Below are positions 26,173 to 34,767 of a stretch of 43,328 nt of DNA, one piece after another. The first letter of the stretch is position 1, and the number at the start of each line of letters is the position of its first letter. The DNA is taken from contig CACLMT010000010.1 of the NCBI GenBank assembly GCA_902608115.1, positions 1 through 43,328 on the forward strand. The letters run 5' to 3'. A program made the translations under genes and the position numbers. Origin of the DNA: an uncultured SAR86 cluster bacterium. Lineage in GTDB: Bacteria > Pseudomonadota > Gammaproteobacteria > Magnimaribacterales > D2472. The notes under the pieces are model-generated. The model was not told the DNA's origin, ran no database searches, and was given only the letters and a program-made list of their open reading frames with translations.

Positions 26173-27414
26173 ATGAAACATTATATTTATCTAATCTTAT
26201 CTTTATTTATTTTGCCTTTGTCAGCAAAGATTGAGGTTCTAGATAGAGTTGCAATTATTGTTGGAGAGGGGGTTGTCCTTGAATCCCAAATTGACAATAT
26301 GATGGAAACGATTAAAGACAGATATAAAGAACAGGGAGCTCTGACACCGCCTGAAGAAGTAATGATAGAACAAGTAAAAGAGCGTTTAATTATTGAAGAA
26401 TTGCAATTACAAATGGCTCAACGAGCAGGAATTCGTATTGGTGACGGAGAACTAAATCAAGCTTTTATAGAAATAGCCGAAAGTAATGGCTTAACCCTTG
26501 AAGAATTTATAGAGTCTTTAGAATCACAGGGCGCACCTTATGAAGAACTAAGAAAACAGGTTAGAAAAGAGATGATTATTCAAAGAGTACAAAGAGGTAA
26601 GGTGGGAGGATCTGTAAATATAACTGAACAAGAGCTAGATGGTTTTTTGGCGACTGAAGGAGCAGTTAAAGAGCTATCACCAGAATTGTTTATAAGGCAA
26701 ATCCTTGTATCAGATCAAGTCCAAGCAAATGAACTAATCACAAAAATTAAGGCCGGAGAAAGCTTTTCTTCTTTAGCAAAAACATATTCTAATAGCTCTA
26801 ATGCATCATCAGGAGGAGAAATGGGCTGGAGAAATTTAATTGACTTGCCCACACTCTTTTCAAATGCACTAAAAGGTAAAAAGAAAGGCTACATAACTCC
26901 CCCCCTAAAGGGAGGATCGGGTTTTTATATACTTAAATTAGAAGATAAGAAAGGAGATTTGGTCCGCTTTGAAGACCAATGGCATGTTCGTCATATTTTA
27001 ATGATGACAACAAAACTTCGGGATGAAGAATTTACCCAGGCTGAGCTAAAAGAGGTTCGAAATAGAGCTATTGCTGGAGAAGATTTTAGTCTATTGGCCA
27101 AAGAATTCTCTGAAGATCCTGGTTCTTCTAGCAGGGGTGGAAATTTAAATTGGTTAAGTTTGGGCAAAACTGCTCCTGCGTTTGAAAAAATGATGATTGA
27201 ATCCGATATTGGTGAAATATCTCCTATTTTTAAATCATCCTTTGGTTTTCATTTTCTTGAGGTATTGGATAAAAGAACCGAAGATCTAACTGAAGAGTTA
27301 ATTAAAGACAGGGCTTATGGGATCCTCTTCTCTCGAAAGTATGATGAAGAATTAGAAAATAGTTTAAGAACTATGCGTGCAGAAGCCTTTATAGAATTCA
27401 AAGAACTAGATTGA
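26173..27414 (+). CDS. surA: Periplasmic chaperone and peptidyl-prolyl isomerase SurA
   Basis: SurA guides outer-membrane proteins, LptD among them, to the BAM complex. The 413 residues (E. coli 428) show a signal peptide, the N-terminal chaperone domain (D-R-V-A-I-I-V-G-E-G-V-V-L near residue 24), and two parvulin domains. The first holds F-I-R-Q-I-L-V-S and G-G-E-M-G-W; the second holds V-R-H-I-L-M, S-S-R-G-G-N-L-N-W and F-G-F-H-F-L-E-V. It follows lptD directly, as in most Gammaproteobacteria. Confidence 0.97.
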   Translation: MKHYIYLILSLFILPLSAKIEVLDRVAIIVGEGVVLESQIDNMMETIKDRYKEQGALTPPEEVMIEQVKERLIIEELQLQMAQRAGIRIGDGELNQAFIEIAESNGLTLEEFIESLESQGAPYEELRKQVRKEMIIQRVQRGKVGGSVNITEQELDGFLATEGAVKELSPELFIRQILVSDQVQANELITKIKAGESFSSLAKTYSNSSNASSGGEMGWRNLIDLPTLFSNALKGKKKGYITPPLKGGSGFYILKLEDKKGDLVRFEDQWHVRHILMMTTKLRDEEFTQAELKEVRNRAIAGEDFSLLAKEFSEDPGSSSRGGNLNWLSLGKTAPAFEKMMIESDIGEISPIFKSSFGFHFLEVLDKRTEDLTEELIKDRAYGILFSRKYDEELENSLRTMRAEAFIEFKELD

Positions 27415-28397
27415 AAGAAATCCTTTATTCCCATGGTGAGCCTGCTGGAATTGGAGTTGACTTGATTCTAAAGCTAGCTAATACAAAATATTGGAAAGAA
27501 ATAAAGATCCCAATTGTGACCCTGGCAGATGAAAGTCTCCTAAAAGCTAGAGCCAAAAAACTTAATATTAAGATTAACTTTATTAAATTAAAGAACATAA
27601 AAGATGCTAAAAAAAATAGAATTGGAGAATTGCAATTTTATTGCATTCAGCATTGCGCAGACCCATCTCCAGGTATTTTAAATCCAAAAAATGCTGATTA
27701 TGTAATATCAAATCTAAATTTTGCTATAGATGCTTCTATGAAAAACCCCAAGGTGGGGTTGGTCACCGGACCTATTCAAAAAAGCAACATTATTGAGGGG
27801 GGATTTAACACCTTTCAAGGTCATACTGAATGGATTAAACAAAAAACTAATTCTGAAACTGCTGTAATGTTATTAGCATCTAAAAAACTAAAAGTAGCTC
27901 TTGCAACTACTCACATCCCTTTAAAAGAAGTATCAAAAAATATCAGCGAATTAAAACTCGTTGAAATTATAAAAACTGTAGATGAAGGTTTGAAAAATAA
28001 ATTTAAACTGAAAAATCCTGTTATTAAAATCCTTGGTTTAAATCCACACGCGGGAGAAAGCGGAAAAATAGGAAATGAAGAATTAAGAATAATTAACCCT
28101 GCTGTTCAACAATGTCGAAAAATGGGTATTAAAATTTCTTATGCCATTTCAGCTGATACTGCTTTTAATAAAGTTCAATTAGAAAATACAGATAGTTATA
28201 TAGCTATGTATCATGACCAGGCGCTTCCTGTTCTTAAAGCGTTAAGTTTTGGGGAGACGATAAACATAACACTTGGGATTCCGATCATAAGAATATCTGT
28301 TGATCATGGAACTGCTCTTGATATTGCTGGGAAAGGAACCGCTGAACTTGGCTCCTTAAAAGAAGCAATGAGACAAGCTGAAATCTTACTTAAATGA
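27411..28397 (+). CDS. pdxA: 4-hydroxythreonine-4-phosphate dehydrogenase
   Basis: It catalyses the NAD-dependent step of pyridoxal phosphate synthesis from 4-phosphohydroxy-threonine. The 328 residues show G-E-P-A-G-I-G near the start, G-P-I-Q-K-S near 120, G-H-T-E-W (metal His), N-P-H-A-G-E near 210 (metal His) and Y-H-D-Q-A-L-P (metal His). The start is TTG, overlapping the surA stop as TTGA; no ATG is suitable nearby. The 3' end overlaps rsmA by 4 bases. Confidence 0.96.
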   Translation: MKEILYSHGEPAGIGVDLILKLANTKYWKEIKIPIVTLADESLLKARAKKLNIKINFIKLKNIKDAKKNRIGELQFYCIQHCADPSPGILNPKNADYVISNLNFAIDASMKNPKVGLVTGPIQKSNIIEGGFNTFQGHTEWIKQKTNSETAVMLLASKKLKVALATTHIPLKEVSKNISELKLVEIIKTVDEGLKNKFKLKNPVIKILGLNPHAGESGKIGNEELRIINPAVQQCRKMGIKISYAISADTAFNKVQLENTDSYIAMYHDQALPVLKALSFGETINITLGIPIIRISVDHGTALDIAGKGTAELGSLKEAMRQAEILLK

Positions 28398-29170
28398 ATA
28401 ATAGGCGATACCGTCGTAAACTAGGACAAAACTATCTAGTAGACCCAGTTATTCTTTTTGAAATAGAAAGAGCAGTTAACCCTCAAGAAAAAAATATTTT
28501 TTTAGAAATAGGTCCTGGAACAGGAGCGCTGACTAAATACTTAGCTAACAAGGGGGCTGAAATTACAGGAATAGATATTGATCCGAAAAATATCCAAATA
28601 TTAAAAAGTAAATTTTCTGAACTAAACTATAAATTTATCCAAGGAGATATTCTTTCCGAATCACTTGAATTTCTTACTTCAAAGAAACATAGGATTGTGG
28701 GCAATCTTCCCTATAACATTTCTACCCAAATTATTTTGAAATTAATTCATTACTTTGAATACATAGATGACATGCATTTTTTGGTTCAAAAAGAAGTTGC
28801 TCAAAGAGTATGCTCTAATGGCGGGGAGAAAGATTGGGGCAGATTAGCAATTAAAATTAAACCCTTTTTTCAAAGCTCTATACTCTTTGATGTCCCTCCC
28901 GAAGCATTTGACATTAAACCAAAAGTTATTTCCTCATTCATAAGATTAACCCCTCTTAAAGAAAGTATGATAGATCTATCAAAATTTAAGGCCTTTTCTG
29001 CCTTCATTGATCAGGCTTTTTCTAATAAAAGAAAAAATATAAAAAATAATCTAAAAAAATTTAGTGGTGACCTTAGCAACACAAACGTAAATCCATTATC
29101 ACGTCCAGAAGAATTATCTATAGAAGAATTTATTTGTATTTTTAATACAATGTCTATTGCAAATTATTGA
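28394..29170 (+). CDS. rsmA: 16S rRNA dimethyladenosine transferase
   Basis: It dimethylates A1518 and A1519 of 16S rRNA late in 30S assembly. The 258 residues show R-R-K-L-G-Q-N-Y-L near the start, E-I-G-P-G-T-G-A-L-T (SAM motif I) near 38, D-I-D-P near 63, and N-L-P-Y-N-I-S (motif IV) near 105. It is coupled to pdxA by ATGA. The apaG gene that usually follows is absent. Confidence 0.97.
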   Translation: MNNRRYRRKLGQNYLVDPVILFEIERAVNPQEKNIFLEIGPGTGALTKYLANKGAEITGIDIDPKNIQILKSKFSELNYKFIQGDILSESLEFLTSKKHRIVGNLPYNISTQIILKLIHYFEYIDDMHFLVQKEVAQRVCSNGGEKDWGRLAIKIKPFFQSSILFDVPPEAFDIKPKVISSFIRLTPLKESMIDLSKFKAFSAFIDQAFSNKRKNIKNNLKKFSGDLSNTNVNPLSRPEELSIEEFICIFNTMSIANY

Positions 29171-29171
29171 A

Positions 29172-29975
29172 ATGAGTACTTATGTAATTGGTGATGTTCA
29201 TGGGTGCTTTATTCAGTTTCAAAGGTTATTAAAAAAAATTAAATATAGTCCCGATAAAGATAAAATTATCCTCACTGGAGATTTAGTTAATCGTGGTCCT
29301 GAGTCTCTTGCAATGATTAACTTTTGCTTGGATCATTCAAATATTAACACTGTTCTTGGAAACCATGATCTATACCTTCTTTACTTATTATCTATTAATA
29401 GTAAGAGAGGTAAGCTAAGAAAGATTGTATCTGCTCCAAATAATAAAAGGATTTTTAAATGGCTGCTTAATAAGCCCCTTTTTATAAAAATCAAAGACAT
29501 AGAAAAGCAAAGAACTTTTTTTATTACCCATGCGGGCATTCCGGAAATTTGGTCCCCAGACAAGGCCTATAAGCTTGCAAATGAGACATCTAATTTTCTA
29601 AAGAAAAATCCAAAAAGAGTGCTTGAATCTATGTGGGGAAATCACCCGAACAAGTGGAATGACAAGCTAAAAGATGAGGTAAGGCACCGAACAATCATCA
29701 ATTACTTTACACGGATGAGATTTTTAAGGAATGGATCTGAAATGGATTTAAAAACAACAGGAACTCATGCTAAAAAGGGCTTTAAACCTTGGTTCAATTA
29801 TGAATCTAATAAATATGCTAACAAAAACTTCTATTACATTTTTGGTCATTGGGCGACATTGAAAGGTAAGACAAAAAATAAACACTTTATTGGATTAGAC
29901 ACAGGTTGCGTTTGGAGAGGTAAACTAAGTGCAGTTAGATTAGAAGATTTAAAGAAATTTTCAATAAAGTATTGA
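29172..29975 (+). CDS. apaH: Symmetrical bis(5'-nucleosyl)-tetraphosphatase
   Basis: It splits Ap4A into two ADP and removes Np4 caps from RNA. The metallophosphatase motifs are clear: G-D-V-H-G-C near residue 7, G-D-L-V-N-R-G near 37, G-N-H-D-L near 66 and T-H-A-G-I near 118. I chose the ATG at 29172 (267 residues), one base after the rsmA stop, since the G-D-V-H-G motif then sits at the usual distance. A TTG at 29157 would add five residues and overlap rsmA. Confidence 0.95.
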   Translation: MSTYVIGDVHGCFIQFQRLLKKIKYSPDKDKIILTGDLVNRGPESLAMINFCLDHSNINTVLGNHDLYLLYLLSINSKRGKLRKIVSAPNNKRIFKWLLNKPLFIKIKDIEKQRTFFITHAGIPEIWSPDKAYKLANETSNFLKKNPKRVLESMWGNHPNKWNDKLKDEVRHRTIINYFTRMRFLRNGSEMDLKTTGTHAKKGFKPWFNYESNKYANKNFYYIFGHWATLKGKTKNKHFIGLDTGCVWRGKLSAVRLEDLKKFSIKY

Positions 29976-29976
29976 T

Positions 29977-30994
29977 ATGGAAATATTTCAAGTAGGTGGG
30001 TCAATTAGAGATGAATTGTTGGGTATAAAACCTAACGATAGGGACTGGGTTGTGGTGGGCTCTACTCCTGAGGAAATGGAGGCTAATGGATTTAAAGCTA
30101 TTGGAAAAGATTTTCCCGTATTCTTACATCCTAAAACTAAAGAAGCATATGCGCTTGCAAGAACAGAAAAAAAAATCTGGAGTTGGGTATAAAGGTTTTA
30201 CATTCTATTTTGATCCAAGCATTACATTAGAAGAAGACTTACAAAGAAGAGATCTTACAATTAATGCTATGGCTAAAGATAATAAAGGAAAAATCATAGA
30301 TCCATTTAATGGAAAAAAAGATTTAGAACAAGAAATTCTCAAGCATACCTCCCCTGCTTTTTTGGAAGATCCTCTTAGAGCGATAAGACTAGCTAGATTT
30401 AAAACTTATGGCCATTTACACAATTTTAAAATAGCAAAAGAAACACAAAATATGCTTAATAAGATTGCATCTACTGATGAGCTCTCAACACTTTCTGCTG
30501 AAAGAATATGGATGGAAGTTCATAAAGCCCTTAACAGGGAAAATAGTGATAACTTTTTTAAAATTCTTGTTGAATTCAACCTTACTGACCCTTGGTTTAC
30601 TAATTTAAAAAAAGTTAGCTCAGATGGAAGTGAGCCTCGCTATAAATGGGCAGAAATACAAAGAGTAAATAACTTCAAGCTTGCTAAGAATTTGCCTGTC
30701 CCAAATGAATTCAAGAAAACGACAGAGATAATCAAAAAAACGCTAGATTTAATTACCGCAACATCTCTACAAGATAAACTAGGCATCATTGAGGCATTAA
30801 ATATACCTCGACATTCCAAGCAACTAGAGGAAATACTTCAATTAAGGATCTTTAGAAAAGATAAAGATTACTTAAAATCAATTATTGATACGGTTCAAAA
30901 AATTGATTTTTCTGGGCTAATAAACTTGCAAGGATCTGAAGTATCAGAGAGAAAAAAATTACTTTATCATGAGGCATTAAAGTCTCGATTATGA
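29977..30994 (+). CDS. cca: CCA-adding tRNA nucleotidyltransferase, interrupted by a frameshift
   Basis: The enzyme builds or repairs the CCA end of tRNAs. The first frame has G-G-S-I-R-D-E-L-L and R-D-W-V-V-V-G (catalytic Asp pair region) and runs into an A9 tract (30167-30175), after which it stops at 30192. Removing one A restores [20 protein letters not shown] and [12 protein letters not shown] in the frame ending at 30994. The restored protein is 338 residues and lacks the HD domain of E. coli Cca (412). At least one tRNA in the window encodes CCA, so repair rather than synthesis may be its main job. The final bases overlap the next gene as ATGA. Confidence 0.92.
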
Positions 30995-31716
30995 GTAAAA
31001 CTGTATTAATCACTGGTGCCGCTAAGAGAATTGGCAAGGAAATTGCCTATACATTTTTCAATAATGGATGGAATGTAATCATTCATTTTAATAAATCAGA
31101 AAAAGAAGCGAAAAATCTAACAGAAGAACTTAATAAACTAAGGCCTAATAGTACATCTTCAATACAGGCTAACTTTAATTCATTGGATGATGTAATAATG
31201 CTGGCAGAAAAGAGCTTGGAAGTTTTTGGTCAAATCAACGGTTTAATAAATAATGCTTCAACTTTCTATGCTACTCCAATGGGGAAAATTTCTGACGACG
31301 ATTGGAATGCGTTGATAGGCAGCAACTTAAAAGCTCCTTTATTTCTAATTCAAGCTCTTCATAAAGAGTTAAAAGAAAATAAAGGTTTTATAGTTAATAT
31401 TACTGATATTAATGATCAACAAACCATCCCGGATCATTCAATATATTTGGCAGCTAAATCAGGACTGCATACCCTAACTAAAGTATTGGCTAAAGAGTTA
31501 GCTCCTGAAATAAGAGTAAATGGTGTTGCTCCTGGCGCTATCTTAGAACCGCCCAATATAAAATTGGATGAAAATAAAAAAAATAAAATTTTAAAATCAA
31601 TTCCTCTTGGTAGAATGGGGACCGAAAGCGATATAGCAAAAGCTGTATTGTTCTTAGCAGACTCTTTATATATTACGGGAGAAATTTTAAATATTGATGG
31701 GGGAAAATCTCTGTAA
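30991..31716 (+). CDS. Pteridine reductase-like SDR (FolM/PTR1 type)
   Basis: A 241-residue SDR whose nucleotide loop reads T-G-A-A-K-R-I-G, the TGxxxRxG form typical of pteridine reductases. It has N-N-A-S near residue 86 and the Y-L-A-A-K catalytic pair near 150. The last motif is I-L-N-I-D-G-G. Family members reduce dihydromonapterin, dihydrobiopterin or dihydrofolate with NADPH. folK and folB lie 1-2 kb away, which supports a pterin role. In place of the usual catalytic Ser a T-D-I-N-D segment is seen, as in PTR1-like enzymes that use Asp. It is coupled to cca at its start and shares a base with the next gene at its stop. Confidence 0.78.
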   Translation: MSKTVLITGAAKRIGKEIAYTFFNNGWNVIIHFNKSEKEAKNLTEELNKLRPNSTSSIQANFNSLDDVIMLAEKSLEVFGQINGLINNASTFYATPMGKISDDDWNALIGSNLKAPLFLIQALHKELKENKGFIVNITDINDQQTIPDHSIYLAAKSGLHTLTKVLAKELAPEIRVNGVAPGAILEPPNIKLDENKKNKILKSIPLGRMGTESDIAKAVLFLADSLYITGEILNIDGGKSL

Positions 31717-32774
31717 TGGACACAAGCAATAATGACGAAATATTTTCCGGCACTAAAAAAGTAGCAGAGAATTTAAAATTTAATGAAGCAGGTCTTAAAG
31801 AATGGTTTGGGGACTGCATTCATGATGCGGGTAATATTATAAAAATAGAGCAATTCAAAGGTGGTCAATCAAATCCTACATATAAAATATCCACAGAAAA
31901 AAAAGAATTTGTTCTAAGAAGAAAACCCCCCGGAATATTGCTTCCATCTGCGCATGCTGTTGATAGGGAGTACAAAGTTATAACTGCCCTTCATGATACT
32001 AAGGTGCCCGTTCCTAAAACTTATGGTTTGTGTGAAGACGAAGATGTTATAGGTACCGCTTTTTTTGTCATGGACTTTTTAGATGGAAATATTTATTGGG
32101 ATTTATTGCTTGAAGATAAATCCCCACAGGAAAGGAAAGATATTTATTTTAATAAAAATAGAGTAATAGCTGAACTCCACAAAATAGATTATAAGTCAGT
32201 AGGCCTTTCAGAATATGGTAAACCTGGAAATTATGTTGCCAGGCAGGTGTCTCGCTGGACAAAACAATATCTTGCATCAGAAACACAAAAAATTGAAGCC
32301 ATGAATAATTTAATAGACTGGCTACCAGCCAACCTTCCTGATGATGACGAAACATGCATTGTCCATGGAGACTATCGTTTAGACAATATGGTTTTTAATT
32401 CAGAGAATGGCGTGATGGGAGTATTAGACTGGGAATTATCTACCCTTGGCCATCCAATCGCTGATTTTAATTACCACTGTATAAGCTGGCGAAATATTCC
32501 TGAACTTCAAGATGAGAAATTTTGTAAAGAATCTGGGATACCGACCGAAAAAGAGTACAGAGAGATGTACTCAGAAATTACAGGCAGGGACCTATCTGCA
32601 AACTGGGAGTTCTATTTCATTTTTAACATATTTAAATTAGCTGGTATCCTTCAAGGAATTGTTGGTAGAGTTAGAGATGGAACTGCCGCTAGTAAACATG
32701 CAGAAAATAGGGGAAGTCAAGTTGTCCCGCTTGCAGAGACAGCTTGGTCATTAGTAGAACAAAATTATAAATAA
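31716..32774 (+). CDS. Phosphotransferase (ACAD10/APH-like kinase fold)
   Basis: The 352 residues match aminoglycoside/choline kinase-fold proteins often found beside acyl-CoA dehydrogenases. Motifs: G-G-Q-S-N-P-T-Y near residue 50 (nucleotide loop), F-V-L-R-R-K-P-P-G (Lys) near 65, D-R-E-Y near 83, I-V-H-G-D-Y-R-L-D-N near 215 (catalytic loop) and L-D-W-E-L-S near 235 (metal Asp). The substrate is unknown; 4-hydroxy fatty acyl-CoA is known for ACAD10/11-type domains. The ATG shares its A with the stop TAA of the upstream SDR gene. It ends one base before folK ends on the other strand. Confidence 0.8.
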   Translation: MDTSNNDEIFSGTKKVAENLKFNEAGLKEWFGDCIHDAGNIIKIEQFKGGQSNPTYKISTEKKEFVLRRKPPGILLPSAHAVDREYKVITALHDTKVPVPKTYGLCEDEDVIGTAFFVMDFLDGNIYWDLLLEDKSPQERKDIYFNKNRVIAELHKIDYKSVGLSEYGKPGNYVARQVSRWTKQYLASETQKIEAMNNLIDWLPANLPDDDETCIVHGDYRLDNMVFNSENGVMGVLDWELSTLGHPIADFNYHCISWRNIPELQDEKFCKESGIPTEKEYREMYSEITGRDLSANWEFYFIFNIFKLAGILQGIVGRVRDGTAASKHAENRGSQVVPLAETAWSLVEQNYK

Positions 32775-33152
32775 TTAAATCAACTCATTTAGTGGCTCAG
32801 ACACAAAATTATATTTTGCAATCTCATTGCTCTTAAATATTATTTTACCAGCATCATCTAATTGCAAAATAATATCAACATCTAATGTCCGTGAACTAAA
32901 CTTTGGAACATTCCTGTCTCTGCCAGACAGGTCTTCTATTCTCTTAAGCTGATCATTTAAATCGTTAAATGCAAGTTCACAATTTCCACAATAAACCAAG
33001 TTTATGAAGTCATCTCCCTCAAAACCTTCTGGCTTGGTCTGATGTTTTGTGGATTGCTCTGATTTTGAAAAGATTTTCTCTAATTTAGATATAGCAAAAT
33101 TTATATTAGATTCAGGATTAATATTGCTACCAATAGACAAATAATATTTCAT
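32775..33152 (-). CDS. folK: Hydroxymethyldihydropterin pyrophosphokinase, short form
   Basis: It pyrophosphorylates 6-hydroxymethyl-dihydropterin for folate synthesis. Motifs are I-G-S-N near residue 7, a P-E-G-F-E-G-D-D-F-I-N-L-V segment, L-S-G-R-D-R-N near 75 and S-R-T-L-D-V-D-I near 87, holding the two Mg-binding Asp. At 125 residues it is shorter than the usual 155-165 and ends just after the Y-N-F-V-S-E-P-L segment. It overlaps folB by one base. Confidence 0.88.
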   Translation of the reverse strand: MKYYLSIGSNINPESNINFAISKLEKIFSKSEQSTKHQTKPEGFEGDDFINLVYCGNCELAFNDLNDQLKRIEDLSGRDRNVPKFSSRTLDVDIILQLDDAGKIIFKSNEIAKYNFVSEPLNELI

Positions 33153-33499
33153 TACCTATAAATTACTACTCCTACATCTTTAGCATTCCTGATGGCGCCA
33201 GGTTTTGACACTCGAACTTTTATCGATTCCGTTCCAAAGTCTTTTTTGATTAGATCAGCTATATTTTCAGCTAGAGTTTCTTGGAGCTGAAAAGAAGATT
33301 TTTTAACAAAATGAATAACTGCTTTAGAAATTTTCTTATAATCAATGCTGTCTTTGATATCATCAGTTTCTGCAGACTTCTTACAATCAGCTGGTATTTC
33401 TATGTCAATACTAACTACTTGACGTATCTTTCTCTCCCAACCAAAAATCCCAATAATAGTCTGAACTCTAAGGTCTTTAATATAAATAATATCTTTCAT
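33152..33499 (-). CDS. folB: Dihydroneopterin aldolase
   Basis: It forms 6-hydroxymethyl-dihydropterin, the substrate of FolK. The 115 residues show I-K-D-L-R-V-Q-T-I-I-G-I-F-G-W-E near the start, a D-S-I-D-Y segment near 50, Q-L-Q-E-T-L-A-E near 72 (Glu that binds the pterin) and V-S-K-P-G-A-I near 98 (catalytic Lys). I chose ATG 33499 over the adjacent TTG at 33502. It lies between tsaD and folK; plsY, which I recall beside tsaD in other species, is absent. Confidence 0.95.
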   Translation of the reverse strand: MKDIIYIKDLRVQTIIGIFGWERKIRQVVSIDIEIPADCKKSAETDDIKDSIDYKKISKAVIHFVKKSSFQLQETLAENIADLIKKDFGTESIKVRVSKPGAIRNAKDVGVVIYR

Positions 33500-33502
33500 C
33501 AA

Positions 33503-34498
33503 CTATGACTCCAAAGACCATCGAGGTCTGGCTTGAGAAAATAGATTATATTCTGCTTGGTCATATTTTAAACTTCCAAGATAAGCAACCATCGCAGCAT
33601 TATCTGTACAATGAGCCAAAGGGGGATATAAAACATTAATGTTTAATTTATCTCTTAAAACTGTAATTTTATCTCTTAGAAGTTTATTTGCAGCAACTCC
33701 CCCGGTCATAACAATTGACTTCCTCCCAGTATCTTCAAGAGCCTTAGTAACTTTCTTAATTAAAACTTCTGTCACCACATGTTGAAATGAGGCTGCAATA
33801 TCAGCTTGAATTTGATTATCCATTTCTTGAATCCCTTGAACTGTATACAATACAGCGGTTTTTAATCCACTAAAACTAAAATCATAGTTTGGACTGTGTA
33901 ACATTGGTTGAGGAAAATCAAATTTCTTAAAATCTCCATTCTTAGAAATCTTTTCAATCTCTGGTCCTCCTGGATAACCTAATCCAATTAATTTAGCAAC
34001 TTTATCAAAAGCCTCGCCAACAGCATCATCTCTTGATTGACCTAAAATCTTATATTTATTAAAAGCCTCTACGTCAATAATCAACGAATGTCCGCCAGAA
34101 ACTAAAAGAGTTAAAAAAGGAAAAGAAATATCACCCGTACTTAAGAAGGGCGCCATAAGATGTGCCTCAAGATGATTTACGGGAATTAAAGGTTTGTTAA
34201 GAGCTATTGCTAATCCTTGAGCAAAATTTTCTCCAATTAATAGAGTGCCCAAAAGCCCTGGACCAGCTGTATACGCTATATAGTCAATTTCACTTGGATC
34301 AATTGCGCCTAGGGCTTGGTTATAAATTTGTATTATCCTTTGACAGTGATCTCTTGAAGCAAGTTCAGGTATTACCCCGCCATATTCACTATGAAGTTCA
34401 ATTTGAGAAAAAACTGATTCGCCAACCAGCCCCTTATCTGAATCATAAAGAGCAATTGCTGTTTCATCGCATGATGTTTCAATACCTAAAGTAATCAT
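33503..34498 (-). CDS. tsaD: tRNA N6-threonylcarbamoyltransferase TsaD
   Basis: It places threonylcarbamoyl on A37 of ANN-reading tRNAs together with TsaB and TsaE. The 331 residues (E. coli 337) show G-I-E-T-S-C-D-E-T at the start, G-G-V-I-P-E-L-A-S-R-D-H near 40, N-H-L-E-A-H near 107 (metal His pair), S-G-G-H-S near 134 and T-G-G-V-A-A-N near 265. It is divergent from rpsU across 50 bases, the common gammaproteobacterial arrangement. Confidence 0.98.
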   Translation of the reverse strand: MITLGIETSCDETAIALYDSDKGLVGESVFSQIELHSEYGGVIPELASRDHCQRIIQIYNQALGAIDPSEIDYIAYTAGPGLLGTLLIGENFAQGLAIALNKPLIPVNHLEAHLMAPFLSTGDISFPFLTLLVSGGHSLIIDVEAFNKYKILGQSRDDAVGEAFDKVAKLIGLGYPGGPEIEKISKNGDFKKFDFPQPMLHSPNYDFSFSGLKTAVLYTVQGIQEMDNQIQADIAASFQHVVTEVLIKKVTKALEDTGRKSIVMTGGVAANKLLRDKITVLRDKLNINVLYPPLAHCTDNAAMVAYLGSLKYDQAEYNLFSQARPRWSLES

Positions 34499-34508
34499 AA
34501 AAAAGTTT

Positions 34509-34537
34509 TTGCATTCACTTTACAAAAAGAATAAACT
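34509..34537 (+). promoter_or_regulatory. Candidate sigma-70 promoter of rpsU-yqeY
   Basis: TTGCAT, a 17-base spacer and TAAACT lie in the tsaD/rpsU gap. The -10 ends 11 bases before the rpsU ATG, so the leader would be only about 5 bases with no room for a ribosome site. Confidence 0.45.
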
Positions 34538-34548
34538 ACACAGCAATT

Positions 34549-34767
34549 ATGCCCTCAATAATTATAAAAGAAACAGAATACTTCGATGTTGGACTTCGAA
34601 AGTTTAAGCGTGCATGTGAAAAAGCAGCAATAATTCCAGAAATAAGAAAAAGAGAATTTTACGAAAAACCAACAGAAGTTAGAAAAAGAAAAATGGCAGC
34701 AGCTAAAAAACGTGCCCATAAGACCAATAGAAAATTTAGCTTTTCAAGACAAAGATCCTATCGCTAA
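34549..34767 (+). CDS. rpsU: 30S ribosomal protein bS21
   Basis: A 72-residue, very basic protein near the 16S rRNA 3' end in the 30S subunit. It shows [10 protein letters not shown] near residue 17, [10 protein letters not shown] near 33 and A-A-A-K-K-R near 50. It is followed without a gap by yqeY. In many relatives dnaG and rpoD come next; here they are on the other strand near 4.7-8.3 kb. Confidence 0.98.
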   Translation: MPSIIIKETEYFDVGLRKFKRACEKAAIIPEIRKREFYEKPTEVRKRKMAAAKKRAHKTNRKFSFSRQRSYR

